64,000 nucleotides of DNA from Martinezella multihospitum (GCF_900094585.1 NZ_FMAG01000002.1:388007-452006), one strand, 5' to 3'. Shown: positions 9,667-18,301, numbered from the stretch's first letter. Made by a program: numbers and translations. Notes: generated from the sequence alone by a model not told the origin.

Positions 9667-10746
9667 ATGGACACTGTTCGGATTTTCGATGGGCATAATG
9701 ATGCGGTCCAGTTCATGTTGGATTATAAGCCTGACGGCCGCGATTTTCTGGCTCGGTCTGAGGCCGGGCATCTCGATCTTCCAAGAGCGCTCGAAGGCGG
9801 CTTGGCCGGCGGATTGTTTGCGATGTATGCCCCGCCGGAGCATGAGCCGGTGGATGATCTGACGATCACCCATAATGGCTACGAAGTTCGCTATGCCGAG
9901 GCGGTGCATCCGGACCATGCCCGCCGGCAAATCGACGGACAGCTTTCGGCAATAAGGAAGCTGATTGGGCGTTCTGGCGATAAAATACGTCTCGCAACGA
10001 GCGTCCGCGAGATCGAGGCGGCGCGATATGATACCGACTTTGCCGTCGTACTCCATATGGAGGGCGCCGATGCCATCGGCCCCGATCTCGGTTATCTGGA
10101 TAGCCTTTACGATGCCGGCCTCCGATCCCTGGGCATCGTATGGAGCCGCCCGAACATCTTTGGCTATGGCGTTCCGTTTGCCTATCCGAGATCGCCCGAT
10201 ACAGGACCCGGGCTGACGGATTTGGGCAAGAACCTGGTCAGAAGATGCAATGAACTCGGGATCATGATCGACGTTTCCCATCTGAACGAGCGCGGATTTT
10301 GGGATGTCGCGGCATTGAGCACCGCTCCGCTTGTGGCCACGCATGTCTGCGCCCATACCATATGTCCATCGACGCGAAACTTGACCGACCGGCAATTGGA
10401 CGCCATCCGCGACACCGGTGGGGTCGTTGGGTTGAATCTTGCCGTCAACGATATTCGCGCCGATGCCCATCTTGAGGAGGACACTTCGCTCGACTCCGTT
10501 GTGCGCCAGATCGATTATCTTATTGCCCGCGTTGGAGCGGATGGGGTCGCCCTTGGATCGGATTTCGACGGCGCCGTCGTGCCCCGCGAGATTGGGGACG
10601 CAAGTGGTTTGCCACGCCTCATGGAGGCCATGCGCAAAAGCGGATTCGATGAACAGGCTCTGCGAAAATTCTCCTATGATAATTGGCTCCGCGTGTTCGA
10701 CCTCACGTGGCTGGATCGATCGCGAACTTTGTCACCTCCCCCTTGA
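9667..10746 (+). CDS. Membrane dipeptidase-type metallohydrolase (M19)
   Basis: Binuclear zinc peptidase of the renal dipeptidase family, 359 residues. Metal-ligand motifs are FDGHND (H10, D12), HMEGAD (E132), DVSHL (H205) and ATHVCAH (H226); GSDFDG is also present. Relatives cleave dipeptides, often with D-residues at the C side, and some act on other small amides. There is no signal peptide, so a cytosolic enzyme is expected. The last codons (SPPP and the TGA stop) are made by an intergenic palindromic repeat, so the C terminus may have been altered by repeat insertion. Confidence 0.88.
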   Translation: MDTVRIFDGHNDAVQFMLDYKPDGRDFLARSEAGHLDLPRALEGGLAGGLFAMYAPPEHEPVDDLTITHNGYEVRYAEAVHPDHARRQIDGQLSAIRKLIGRSGDKIRLATSVREIEAARYDTDFAVVLHMEGADAIGPDLGYLDSLYDAGLRSLGIVWSRPNIFGYGVPFAYPRSPDTGPGLTDLGKNLVRRCNELGIMIDVSHLNERGFWDVAALSTAPLVATHVCAHTICPSTRNLTDRQLDAIRDTGGVVGLNLAVNDIRADAHLEEDTSLDSVVRQIDYLIARVGADGVALGSDFDGAVVPREIGDASGLPRLMEAMRKSGFDEQALRKFSYDNWLRVFDLTWLDRSRTLSPPP

Positions 10747-10852
10747 GGGGGGAGGTCGCGCGGAACGCGCGGGTGGGGGTGACCGACGACTCCGGTGAGA
10801 CATCACCCCACCCCGGAGTTTCGCTCAGACCCTCCCCCTCAAGGGGAGGGTT
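10732..10852. repeat. Long palindromic intergenic repeat, family A copy 1
   Basis: A left arm (10733-10782, CACCTCCCCCTTGAGG...GTGGGGGTGA) and an imperfect inverted right arm (10803-10850, TCACCCCACCCC...CAAGGGGAGGG) are separated by about 20 bp. A near-identical left arm recurs at 63844-63893 with two mismatches in 49 bases. Such CTCCCCCTTGAGGGGG elements are dispersed in many Rhizobiales genomes. This copy supplies the stop codon of the dipeptidase gene. Confidence 0.85.
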
Positions 10853-10970
10853 ATGATCGGCAGATTTCCGTGGCGGCGATGTTGACGCAGGAGCCTTCCA
10901 GGCCGGGATACTGCTGATCGGTGCTTGTAAGCTGTGGCAAAACCACTTCTAGTGGTTCGAATATAGCGTT
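10851..10970 (-). pseudogene. Relic of a ribB/GTP-cyclohydrolase-II-type C terminus
   Basis: A 39-codon open stretch on the minus strand ends in a 24-residue segment (10860-10931) matching the last 24 residues of the intact ribB at 12414: 13 of 24 identical, including LTS, GLEG and the final TEIC. Two further codons precede its stop. There is no start codon context and a stop closes the frame upstream, so it cannot be a gene. I read it as the tail of a decayed second ribB/ribA-type gene. Chance similarity is possible because the segment is short. Confidence 0.45.
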
Positions 10971-11047
10971 TCAAACCTCCGTCTCCGGTGGAGGGCCTGA
11001 CTTATAGGGTCGAATAGGCAGAACAGCGCCTGGAAAGGGAGGGTTCG

Positions 11048-11590
11048 TTGTCACCAATTCTCGAGGGGCGCAATGTCAAGCTCCGCCCGCCATGTGCCGA
11101 CGACGCCGATGCGCGCCTCGCCCTGGACACGAATGCGGAGATCGCGGAAATGTATGGCGTGAACAAAGAGGACATCAAGCCCATCACGCGGGAGGGGGCA
11201 GTCAGATGGGTGCAGCACTTCGCCGGTCACCCGTACGCCTGGGTCATCGAAATCAACGGTTCCTTTGGCGGCGAAATCAGATTGGACAACGTCAACCTCC
11301 AAGACAGGCGCGCGACGATGGCGATCGGTATCCGTAATCCGGCCTTGCTCGGCAAAGGCTTTGGCACCGAAGCGATCATGCTTCTGCTGCGTCATGCTTT
11401 CGGCGAGATGGGGCTGCATCGCGTCGGAATACGCGTGCTGGCCTACAACAAGCGCGCCATTCGGGCCTATGAGAAATGCGGCTTTGTCGTCGAGGGGAGG
11501 GAGCGGGAAACCGCTTACGTCAACGGCCGCTGGCACGACGACATCATGATGGGTCTGCTGGATCGCGAGTTTTCACGACCTCCCCTTTGA
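11048..11590 (+). CDS. GNAT-family N-acetyltransferase (RimJ/RimL-like)
   Basis: 180-residue acetyl-CoA-dependent acyltransferase. The acetyl-CoA loop is seen as NPALLGKGFGTEAI, followed by LHRVGIRVLAYNKRAIRAYEKCGFVVEGRERE, the hallmark of RimJ-type GNATs. The TTG start at 11048 is chosen because GGGAGG lies about 5 bases upstream and SPILEGRNVKLRP is the expected N terminus. The final residues and stop (SRPPL and TGA) come from a partial copy of palindromic repeat A. Target unknown: ribosomal protein, small amine and antibiotic are all possible. Confidence 0.85.
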   Translation: MSPILEGRNVKLRPPCADDADARLALDTNAEIAEMYGVNKEDIKPITREGAVRWVQHFAGHPYAWVIEINGSFGGEIRLDNVNLQDRRATMAIGIRNPALLGKGFGTEAIMLLLRHAFGEMGLHRVGIRVLAYNKRAIRAYEKCGFVVEGRERETAYVNGRWHDDIMMGLLDREFSRPPL

Positions 11591-11597
11591 GGGTGAG
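11578..11597. repeat. Partial copy of repeat family A
   Basis: ACCTCCCCTTTGAGGGTGAG resembles the first 20 bases of the family A left arm. It lies over the last codons of the GNAT gene and provides its TGA. No right arm follows. Confidence 0.55.
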
Positions 11598-11612
11598 ACG
11601 GCCAGCGTTCGC

Positions 11613-12365
11613 TCATGTCGTTGGCTGACGTTGCCGCGCCATTTGGAGAGCCTGTAAATTCGGCTTGAGATAGGGTGGCGACCAGATCACGAAGCCCGTT
11701 AAAATTCCGGCGATGAATATAATCTTGGCAATCACCGCGAAAATTGTTCCGAGCAGGCCCGTCCAAAAAAGGGCTCGATAAGGGCCGTAGCGAGATTCAA
11801 TCACGTCATAGAATAGGTGTCCGCCATCGAGCGGAAACGCCGGCAGCAGATTTACGACACACCAGATGAGATTCAGCACGCCGAGCCACTGAAGAGCCCG
11901 GCAAAACGGCGGTATCGCCATGGGTGGCGGCACAGTCCAGGGACTTTCGGGGGTTGGTACGAAGGGTACTGCCGTGTCTGGCATGGCAACATAATATGCC
12001 GACAGAAGCGCAAGCGCGATCAGGAGGTTTGCGGCTGGCCCTGCGATCGTAATCAAACGCGCTTCAGCTCGTGTAATATTGCCGCTTTCCAAAATTGCCT
12101 CGCCGCCACCGGCATGCAGGCGTATCAGTGTCGGTTTGCAGCCGAGATAACGGGCCGTCACGGCATGTCCAAGTTCGTGAGCCAATACAGACAGGATAAT
12201 TCCGGGAATGACGATGCAGGCAGTGGCAAGTCCCCCTGCATGAAGCTCGATCCATAGGGGGAAGGTGATCAGACAAGCAATGATCACAATCCCCATATGC
12301 ATCCAGATCGGTGGTAAACCGCCGATCCGCAATTCTATCCCATCGTTGCGATAGGCGAGCTTCAA
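11613..12365 (-). CDS. Site-2-protease-family metallopeptidase (M50)
   Basis: 250-residue intramembrane zinc protease-like protein. The HExxH motif is HELGH (63-67) inside the second hydrophobic segment. The second active-site motif, usually N/L-PxxPLDG, is seen as NLLPAFPLDGGH with D180. About five membrane segments are predicted, with no PDZ or CBS domain, so it is a minimal family member. Substrate unknown; relatives cleave membrane-bound anti-sigma factors or lipoprotein signals. It is co-directional with ribB, 48 bp downstream of its stop, so co-transcription is plausible. Confidence 0.85.
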   Translation of the reverse strand: MKLAYRNDGIELRIGGLPPIWMHMGIVIIACLITFPLWIELHAGGLATACIVIPGIILSVLAHELGHAVTARYLGCKPTLIRLHAGGGEAILESGNITRAEARLITIAGPAANLLIALALLSAYYVAMPDTAVPFVPTPESPWTVPPPMAIPPFCRALQWLGVLNLIWCVVNLLPAFPLDGGHLFYDVIESRYGPYRALFWTGLLGTIFAVIAKIIFIAGILTGFVIWSPPYLKPNLQALQMARQRQPTT

Positions 12366-12413
12366 TGGCTATAAACCTCGCATCCAGCTTTCCGCTTCCG
12401 GACCGGGCAAAGA

Positions 12414-13517
12414 TCAGCAGATTTCCGTCGTGGTAATTTTGATGCCGAAGCCTTCGAGCCCGACATAATGTCGCTCGCGGCTGGTGAGCAGCTTGATCGA
12501 GCTGACGCCGAGATCCTTCAGGATCTGCGCGCCGAGGCCGATTTCCAGCCATTCGCTGTCTCGCGCCTGTGCCTCGGCATGGCTCTCGCGCTCGGCCTGA
12601 CGCGCCTTGCGGCCATTGTCGAAATGACCGACACCGACGGAACCTTCACGCAGATAGACGATGACGCCCCGGCCTTCCTCGGCGATCTTCTTCATGTAGA
12701 AATCGACCGGACGGCGCTTGCCGAACAGATCCTCGGCGACGTTTTCCGGATGCAGCCGGACCGGAATATCGACGCCATCGCGAATATCGCCGAAGACCAC
12801 GGCAAGATGCTGCATCGGGTCCCAGGGCAGGGAATAGGTATGCGCGCGTGCCTTGCCGAACGGCGTTTCGATGTCGAAGCTGGTGCCGAGCTCGATCAGG
12901 GTTTCCTTGCGCTGGCGATAGGCGATGAGGTCGGCGACGGAAACGAGCTTCAGGCCGTTCTGCTCAGCGAATTCCACCACCTGCTGGCCGCGCGTCACCG
13001 TGCCGTCATCATTGACGAGCTCGCTGATGACGCCGATCGGCGGCAGGTTGGCAAGCTTGCAGAGGTCGACGGCGGCTTCCGTATGGCCGGAACGCATCAG
13101 CACGCCGCCTTCGCGCGCAACCAGCGGGAAGATATGGCCCGGACGAACGAAATCCGTGGGACCGACATTCGGATTGGCGAGGTTTCGAACCGTCAGGGTC
13201 CGGTCGTCGGCGGAGATGCCTGTTGTGGTGCCGTGCTTGAAATCGACGGAAACGGTGAAAGCCGTCGTATGGGCGGAATCATTTTCTGCGACCATGGCGT
13301 TGAGGTTCAGCCGCTTGGCCTCCTCGCGCGGCATCGGCGTGCAGACGATGCCGGAAGTGTGCCGGACGATGAAAGCCATCTTTTCCGGGGTGCAGTGAAC
13401 GGCGGCAACGATCAGATCGCCTTCGTTCTCGCGGTCGTTGTCGTCCATGACGACGACGATCTCGCCGGCTTCGAAAGCCCGGATAGCATCGACAACACGC
13501 TTCTGGTCGTAAGACAT
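12414..13517 (-). CDS. ribB: 3,4-dihydroxy-2-butanone 4-phosphate synthase, RibBX type
   Basis: Makes the four-carbon riboflavin precursor from ribulose 5-phosphate. Residues 1-205 are a complete RibB domain with DDNDRENEGDL (acidic catalytic loop 25-35), HTSGIVC and RSGHTEAAVDL. Residues 206-367 have the layout of GTP cyclohydrolase II, but the zinc-cysteine region is replaced by VRLHPENVAEDLFG (253-266) with no Cys, so this half should lack cyclohydrolase activity. Such hybrids are known as RibBX in proteobacteria. It starts 10 bp after aroC, so the two form one operon. No FMN riboswitch was seen ahead of it. Confidence 0.93.
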   Translation of the reverse strand: MSYDQKRVVDAIRAFEAGEIVVVMDDNDRENEGDLIVAAVHCTPEKMAFIVRHTSGIVCTPMPREEAKRLNLNAMVAENDSAHTTAFTVSVDFKHGTTTGISADDRTLTVRNLANPNVGPTDFVRPGHIFPLVAREGGVLMRSGHTEAAVDLCKLANLPPIGVISELVNDDGTVTRGQQVVEFAEQNGLKLVSVADLIAYRQRKETLIELGTSFDIETPFGKARAHTYSLPWDPMQHLAVVFGDIRDGVDIPVRLHPENVAEDLFGKRRPVDFYMKKIAEEGRGVIVYLREGSVGVGHFDNGRKARQAERESHAEAQARDSEWLEIGLGAQILKDLGVSSIKLLTSRERHYVGLEGFGIKITTTEIC

Positions 13518-13527
13518 CTCGAAGTTC

Positions 13528-14625
13528 CTACCTCTGCTGGCCCGTCTGGCCGCGATCCCTCAGATAATGGTCGGCAACGGCGCAGGCGACCATCGCCTCG
13601 CCGATCGGCACGGCGCGAATGCCGACGCAAGGATCGTGGCGGCCCTTGGTGCGCACGTCGACATTGTTGCCATCGGCATCGATCGACTGGCGTTCCGTCA
13701 GGATCGAGGAGGTCGGCTTGATGGCAAAGCGCGCGACGATGGCCTCGCCGGTGGAAATGCCGCCGAGGATGCCGCCGGCATGGTTGGAGAGGAAGATGCG
13801 CTTGCCGTCGTTGCCCATGCGCATTGCATCAGCGTTTTCCTCGCCTGTGAGCTCAGCGGAGGCGAAACCCTCGCCGATTTCGACGCCCTTGACGGCATTG
13901 ATCGACATCAGCAGCGAGGCGATATCCTGATCGAGCTTGCCATAGATCGGAGCGCCGAGACCGGCAGGCACGCCCTCGGCCACGACTTCGACGACGGCGC
14001 CGATAGAGGAGCCGGCCTTGCGGATGCCGTCGAGATATTCTTCCCATACCGGCACGATCGCCGGATCGGGGGCGAAGAAGGGGTTCTGGTCGACCTGAGC
14101 CCAGTCCCAGTTGGCGCGGTTGATCTTGTGCTTGCCGATCTGCACCAGCGCGCCGCGGATCGTCACGCCGGGCACAACGAGGCGGGCGATGCCGCCGGCT
14201 GCGACGCGTGCGGCCGTTTCGCGGGCCGATGAGCGACCGCCGCCGCGATAGTCACGAATGCCATATTTGACGTCATAGGTATAATCGGCATGGCCGGGGC
14301 GGTAACGCCGGGCGATCTCACCATAATCCTTCGAGCGCTGGTCGGTATTCTCGATCAGCATCGAGATCGGCGTGCCGGTCGAGATCATCGTCTCGCCATC
14401 CTCGTCGAACATCACGCCCGACAGAACCTTGACGAGATCGTCCTCGCGTCGCTGCGTCACGAAGCGCGATTGCCCCGGCTTGCGCTTGTCGAGCCAGGTC
14501 TGAATATCTTCCAGCTTGAAGCGGAGGCCGGGAGGGCAGCCGTCAACGACGCAGCCGAGCGCCGGGCCGTGGCTTTCGCCCCAGGTGGTGACGCGGAAAA
14601 GATGACCGAATGTATTGTGCGACAT
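13528..14625 (-). CDS. aroC: Chorismate synthase
   Basis: Last shikimate-pathway enzyme, converting EPSP to chorismate with reduced FMN, 365 residues. Signatures are [24 protein letters not shown] at the N terminus, [33 protein letters not shown] and the C-terminal [17 protein letters not shown]. The ATG at 14625 is the family start; the frame continues to 14703 only by running into repeat family B. Its FMN need gives a loose functional link to the downstream ribB. Confidence 0.97.
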   Translation of the reverse strand: MSHNTFGHLFRVTTWGESHGPALGCVVDGCPPGLRFKLEDIQTWLDKRKPGQSRFVTQRREDDLVKVLSGVMFDEDGETMISTGTPISMLIENTDQRSKDYGEIARRYRPGHADYTYDVKYGIRDYRGGGRSSARETAARVAAGGIARLVVPGVTIRGALVQIGKHKINRANWDWAQVDQNPFFAPDPAIVPVWEEYLDGIRKAGSSIGAVVEVVAEGVPAGLGAPIYGKLDQDIASLLMSINAVKGVEIGEGFASAELTGEENADAMRMGNDGKRIFLSNHAGGILGGISTGEAIVARFAIKPTSSILTERQSIDADGNNVDVRTKGRHDPCVGIRAVPIGEAMVACAVADHYLRDRGQTGQQR

Positions 14626-14695
14626 GAAAAACGACCGGATTATTGCGGCCTGTCGTGCAGACCGCGTCTTGTCTCTTGCAATTTCGGCCCACTCA

Positions 14696-14747
14696 TAGAG
14701 CATGACGCCGAAAAGTGTAAGCAGTTTTCGGGCGACACCATGCTCTA
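14696..14747. repeat. Palindromic intergenic repeat, family B copy 1
   Basis: TAGAGCATG at 14696-14704 and CATGCTCTA at 14739-14747 are perfect 9-bp terminal inverted repeats around CCGAAAAGTG...GTTTTCGGGC, which also pairs. A related copy lies at 32504-32560. This 50-bp AGAGCATGA...GTTTTCGG element is dispersed in Rhizobium genomes. The rest of the 14626-15000 gap shows no gene. Confidence 0.85.
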
Positions 14748-15000
14748 CCTATTTGATTCCAGTGCCGGATGCCGGCAAAATAAAATCTTTCTTTCAGGCT
14801 GCGGGGAAACGGCTGTCGCAGCTGCCGTCCGCCGCTTCATCATCATGGTAAACAAAGATTAATCCGCGCTGTGGATTGTGACGATGCATTCACCAATTGG
14901 GCGAGCGAAGCCACTATTGGGGGCAACTTCCGCCATATTCGACGTGTTTTCTACATCACAATAAGAAATGAAAAGCAAATTGACCTGAAGGGTGACGACG

Positions 15001-15261
15001 ATGCGCTTCTTTGTAGCGACGCTTTTGGCCACGGCAAGCCTGCTTGCTCCTGTCGCGGGCTTTGCCGAAAGCGCGGATGTCGAGGCCGTCATCAAGAAGG
15101 TCGACACGAAGAATTTCAACATCACGCTGGATGATGGCAAGAGCTATCAGGTGCCCGAAGATTTCGATTTCAGTGGCCTGCAGGCCGGTGTGAAGGTCGT
15201 GGTCTTCTATACGGAAGTCGACGGCAAGCGCGTCGTCAACGATCTCGATATCGTCCAGTAA
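15001..15261 (+). CDS. Small periplasmic DUF1344-like protein
   Basis: 86 residues from ATG 15001, preceded by GAAGGGTGA. Residues 1-22 (MRFFVATLLATASLLAPVAGFA) form a cleavable signal peptide. The mature part VEAVIKKVDTKNFNITLDDGKSYQVPEDFDFSGLQAG resembles the short DUF1344 beta-barrel family found in Rhizobiales, whose function is unknown. It is a single gene with its own terminator-like hairpin. Confidence 0.75.
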   Translation: MRFFVATLLATASLLAPVAGFAESADVEAVIKKVDTKNFNITLDDGKSYQVPEDFDFSGLQAGVKVVVFYTEVDGKRVVNDLDIVQ

Positions 15262-15281
15262 ATAGCATTGCCGCCGGGCAG

Positions 15282-15303
15282 CCCGCGGTCTTGGGCGGGT
15301 TTT
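15282..15303 (+). terminator. Probable terminator after the DUF1344 gene
   Basis: CCCGC pairs with GCGGG across an 8-nt loop and is followed by TTTT. The stem is short, so confidence is moderate. Confidence 0.45.
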
Positions 15304-15376
15304 CCGCCTTCAAGGTGATTGTTCTTCTTCGCTCACTTCCAAACTATGCAGCCAATCGCGCCTAGTCGGGAACTGT

Positions 15377-15973
15377 CTACATCCAGCCGATGATCTTCAT
15401 CTGCGGATCGATCTTCAGGATCTGATCCTGATGGATCGGGATTTCCGCCGCCTCTTCCTTTTCGACATCGCCGATCAGACGGAACAGCGTACGGATGACG
15501 CCGCCATGCGTGACGCAGACCGTCGGACGGTCGACCGATGCCAGCCACGAGCCGACGCGCCAGGAGAGGATTTCATAGCTTTCGGCATCTTCACCGGGCG
15601 GGATGAAGTCCCATTTGTTCGCCTTGCGCTCGGCAAGCCGGTCGGGCGTTGTCGCCTTCAATTCCTTGAGCGTGAAGCCTTCCCAGGCGCCGAACGACAG
15701 TTCGACCAGCCTGTCGTCGGTCGCATAGTCCTTGGGCGGCAGGCCCATGGCATCTCTGGCGATTTCCATGGTCTCGCGCGTGCGCCGCATGGGGCTCGCG
15801 ACGAAATCGAAGGGCTGGTTTTCGAAGGCGAGGATTTCGGCGAGATCGATGCCGTTCTGCCGGGCCTGTTCGCGGCCGATGGCGTTGAGATCGATGTCCT
15901 TCTGCCCTTGCAGGCGGCGCTCGGCATTCCAGTCGGTCTGACCGTGGCGTATCACATAGAGGATGGGCGACAC
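15377..15973 (-). CDS. Histidine phosphatase family protein (phosphoglycerate mutase-like)
   Basis: 198-residue phosphatase or mutase using a phosphohistidine. The RHG motif is in LYVIRHGQTDWNAERRLQG (His 9), a second Arg-rich block is SPMRRTRET, and the second catalytic His is in CVTHGGVIR. Cofactor-dependent mutases are larger, so a phosphatase is more likely. Substrate unknown. GTG at 15973 has AGGAAT about 8 bases upstream. It starts 17 bp after fabI and is probably co-transcribed with it. Confidence 0.85.
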   Translation of the reverse strand: MSPILYVIRHGQTDWNAERRLQGQKDIDLNAIGREQARQNGIDLAEILAFENQPFDFVASPMRRTRETMEIARDAMGLPPKDYATDDRLVELSFGAWEGFTLKELKATTPDRLAERKANKWDFIPPGEDAESYEILSWRVGSWLASVDRPTVCVTHGGVIRTLFRLIGDVEKEEAAEIPIHQDQILKIDPQMKIIGWM

Positions 15974-15990
15974 GGTCAGATTCCTGTTGG

Positions 15991-16809
15991 TCAGTCCTTC
16001 GCGACGGAAATGTCGGGCGCGTCCACGGCCTTCATGCCAACCGTGTGATAGCCCGAATCGACGTGGTGGATTTCGCCGGTAACGGCCGTCGACAGATCGG
16101 ACAGCAGATAGAGGGCGGAATTGCCGACTTCGTCGATCGTAACCGTCCGCTTCAGCGGCGCGTTATATTCGTTCCACTTCAGGATGTAGCGGAAGTCGCC
16201 GATGCCGGAAGCTGCCAGCGTCTTTATCGGGCCTGCCGAGATCGCGTTGACGCGGATACCGCGGCTGCCGAGGTCGACTGCGAGATAGCGCACGCTTGCT
16301 TCGAGAGCAGCCTTTGCGACACCCATCACGTTGTAGTGCGGCATGACCTTCTCTGCACCGTAATAGGTGAGGGTGATCATCGAGCCGCCGTCATTCATGA
16401 TTCGCTCGGCGCGCTGCGCAACTGCCGTGAAGGAATAGACGGAGATGTCCATCGTCTTCGTGAAGTTGTCGCGGCTGGTATCGAGGTAACGGCCGGTCAG
16501 CTCATCCTTGTCGGAAAATGCGATGGCGTGAACGACGAAATCGATCTTGCCCCATTTCGCCTCCAGCGTGTCGATGACGGCATCGATCGTTGCCGGCTCG
16601 GTCACGTCGCAATGGCCAGCCATGAAGGCGCCGAGTTCCTGAGCAAGCGGCTCGACGCGCTTCTTCAGGGCATCGCCCTGCCACGTCAATGCGATTTCGG
16701 CTCCGGCATCCGAACAGGCCTTGGCAATACCCCACGCTATCGAACGGTTGTTTGCTACGCCGAGGATGACGCCGCGTTTGCCTGCCATGAGGCCAGTGGA
16801 TTGAGCCAT
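15991..16809 (-). CDS. fabI: Enoyl-[acyl-carrier-protein] reductase (NADH)
   Basis: Short-chain dehydrogenase catalysing the last reduction of each fatty-acid elongation cycle, 272 residues. The nucleotide-binding start GVILGVANNRSIAWGIA is the FabI form of the Rossmann motif. The catalytic Y-x6-K pair is Y159 and K166 (HYNVMGVAK), with Y149 also placed as in FabI. The C terminus GEIHHVDSGYHTVGM is typical. Rhizobia usually carry two FabI proteins, and one sequence alone does not tell which this is. It lies between the DnaJ-like gene and the phosphatase on the same strand. Confidence 0.95.
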   Translation of the reverse strand: MAQSTGLMAGKRGVILGVANNRSIAWGIAKACSDAGAEIALTWQGDALKKRVEPLAQELGAFMAGHCDVTEPATIDAVIDTLEAKWGKIDFVVHAIAFSDKDELTGRYLDTSRDNFTKTMDISVYSFTAVAQRAERIMNDGGSMITLTYYGAEKVMPHYNVMGVAKAALEASVRYLAVDLGSRGIRVNAISAGPIKTLAASGIGDFRYILKWNEYNAPLKRTVTIDEVGNSALYLLSDLSTAVTGEIHHVDSGYHTVGMKAVDAPDISVAKD

Positions 16810-16931
16810 ATTCTGCTCCCTTGAACTTTCGAATGACCCTGCCTATGGCATAGGCCGTTCCCCTGTTCAAGCATCGTAAAGATCATCAACTGTTAGGGAT
16901 CGTAACAAAGGGTGCTGTTGTCACCAAAATT

Positions 16932-18104
16932 TCACAGGAAAAGCCCTTCACGCATGCTGCGCATGAGATCGGTGACCTTATCGTCGGGTTTTTCCCACAG
17001 CATCAGCCGCAATTCGACGATGAGATCGCCTTTTCCGCCATTGCCGTCGGGCAATCCCTCGCCGGAAATGCGCACGACCTGATCCGAACCGGACCAGGCC
17101 GGCACCGTGATCCTGACCGGTCCGTTCAATCCCTCGACTGTGGTTTCACAACCGAGAACGGCATTCTCTATGGTAATGGGCAATATCGTGTGCACATCGC
17201 TGCCGTCGAGCGTGAAGCGCCCGTCGGTCGACAGATGCACGGTGACGGCGACATCGCCGCGCAGCATGCCCTGCAGTTTCAGTCCCTGGCCCTTGAGGTG
17301 AAGCACCTGGCCATTGGAGATATCAGTCGTCGCCTGGAAGCGCGCCTCACGGTTGTCGGGCAGCGGAACGGCAATCCAGCGGCTCTTCAGCATGTCGTCG
17401 AGCGTTACCGTGGCTTCGGCGGCGACCTCCGGGGTTTTTTCCGGCGGCTTTTCGGGCGCATTGGTACCCGTGATGCGACGCACCAGAGAGCCGAGGATGC
17501 CGAAGGCGGAGCGCGAACCGGCGGAAGCTGTTGCCAGTTGCTCTTCTTCCATCTGCGGCTCTTCCGGTGCCGCGGTATCGGGTTGCTCTTGCGGTTTTTC
17601 CGCCTGCTTTGCGCCGGCCGCCGCAGTGGCTTGTGCCTGCTGCGCCTGGCCGGTCTTCACTCCAAAAATGCGTTCGACCATGTCTTCGGGGGATTCGGCA
17701 GCGTTGCCCTGCTGGCCGGATGCGGTGGAGGCTGCCGCCTTGCGGGCATTAGCCCTGGCAAGCTCTTCCATGATCTTGTCGGCATTGGCGCGCGCGGCCT
17801 TGGCTCGCTCGGCGGCCTCGCGGGCCGCCTGCCGCTGCTGCATGATCGTCTGTTCCTGGCTCTGACCCTTTGCCTCGGCCATGCGCGCGATCTGATCGTA
17901 GCGGCTGCGCTTTTGTGGATCCTTCAACGTCTCGTAGGCACGGCCAATTTCGGCAAACCGCTCCGACGCGGTTGGATCGCCCAGATTGTGATCGGGATGG
18001 GCAGTCTTCGCCAGACTGCGCCAGGCGGACTTGATTTCGTCCGCCCCCGCATCTTTCCTAACGCCCAGCACCTTATACGGATCGCGCATCTTTCCCGCCA
18101 TCAT
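16932..18104 (-). CDS. DnaJ/CbpA-like J-domain protein
   Basis: 390-residue Hsp70 co-chaperone. The J domain covers residues 7-75 with the HPD triad at 36-38. A long Ala/Gln/Glu-rich linker (about 85-215, low complexity, partly coiled coil) follows, then a DnaJ C-terminal substrate domain from about 225 (KGQGLKLQGMLRGDVAVTVHL; GEGLPDGNGGKGDLIVEL). No zinc-finger cysteines, so it is CbpA-type rather than true DnaJ. Three candidate starts lie within six codons (18104, 18101, 18089); 18089 gives MRDPYKVLGV, the commonest form in relatives. The pdxH-dnaJ-fabI order is conserved in Rhizobiaceae. Confidence 0.88.
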   Translation of the reverse strand: MMAGKMRDPYKVLGVRKDAGADEIKSAWRSLAKTAHPDHNLGDPTASERFAEIGRAYETLKDPQKRSRYDQIARMAEAKGQSQEQTIMQQRQAAREAAERAKAARANADKIMEELARANARKAAASTASGQQGNAAESPEDMVERIFGVKTGQAQQAQATAAAGAKQAEKPQEQPDTAAPEEPQMEEEQLATASAGSRSAFGILGSLVRRITGTNAPEKPPEKTPEVAAEATVTLDDMLKSRWIAVPLPDNREARFQATTDISNGQVLHLKGQGLKLQGMLRGDVAVTVHLSTDGRFTLDGSDVHTILPITIENAVLGCETTVEGLNGPVRITVPAWSGSDQVVRISGEGLPDGNGGKGDLIVELRLMLWEKPDDKVTDLMRSMREGLFL

Positions 18105-18284
18105 TCATGGGTGTGCCCAGCCCCATCGCAGCACCCCAAGCAAAGAACCAGTTGATAGCGCTTCGCCATCCTGCTTCCCGTCATGGGAGGCAAGGCTGAT
18201 GCGCCGATGAGCCGATCCTGCGGGAAAAGTTGCTAATCAGGCGTTACGGCGGATGGGGACCAGAAGCCTGCATTTCAAGGCATG

Positions 18285-18301
18285 GTTAGCCGATCGCTAA
18301 C
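18285..18301. promoter_or_regulatory. 17-bp palindrome in the gap between lipoprotein and DnaJ-like genes
   Basis: GTTAGC-CGATC-GCTAAC is a perfect 6-bp inverted repeat. It lies in the 300-bp space (18105-18405) upstream of the DnaJ-like gene, which otherwise shows nothing recognisable. An operator is possible but no regulator is known to match. Confidence 0.25.

Noticed and set aside
8341..10470. 709-codon minus-strand reading frame opposite the YcaQ-like and dipeptidase genes
   Set aside because: It spans two plus-strand genes with clear domains and runs through the gap between them. The translation has no recognisable motif; long antisense frames are expected at this GC content.
12366..12420. 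FMN riboswitch for ribB
   Set aside because: ribB is preceded by only 10 bp after aroC, and no conserved riboswitch core was seen there or upstream of aroC.
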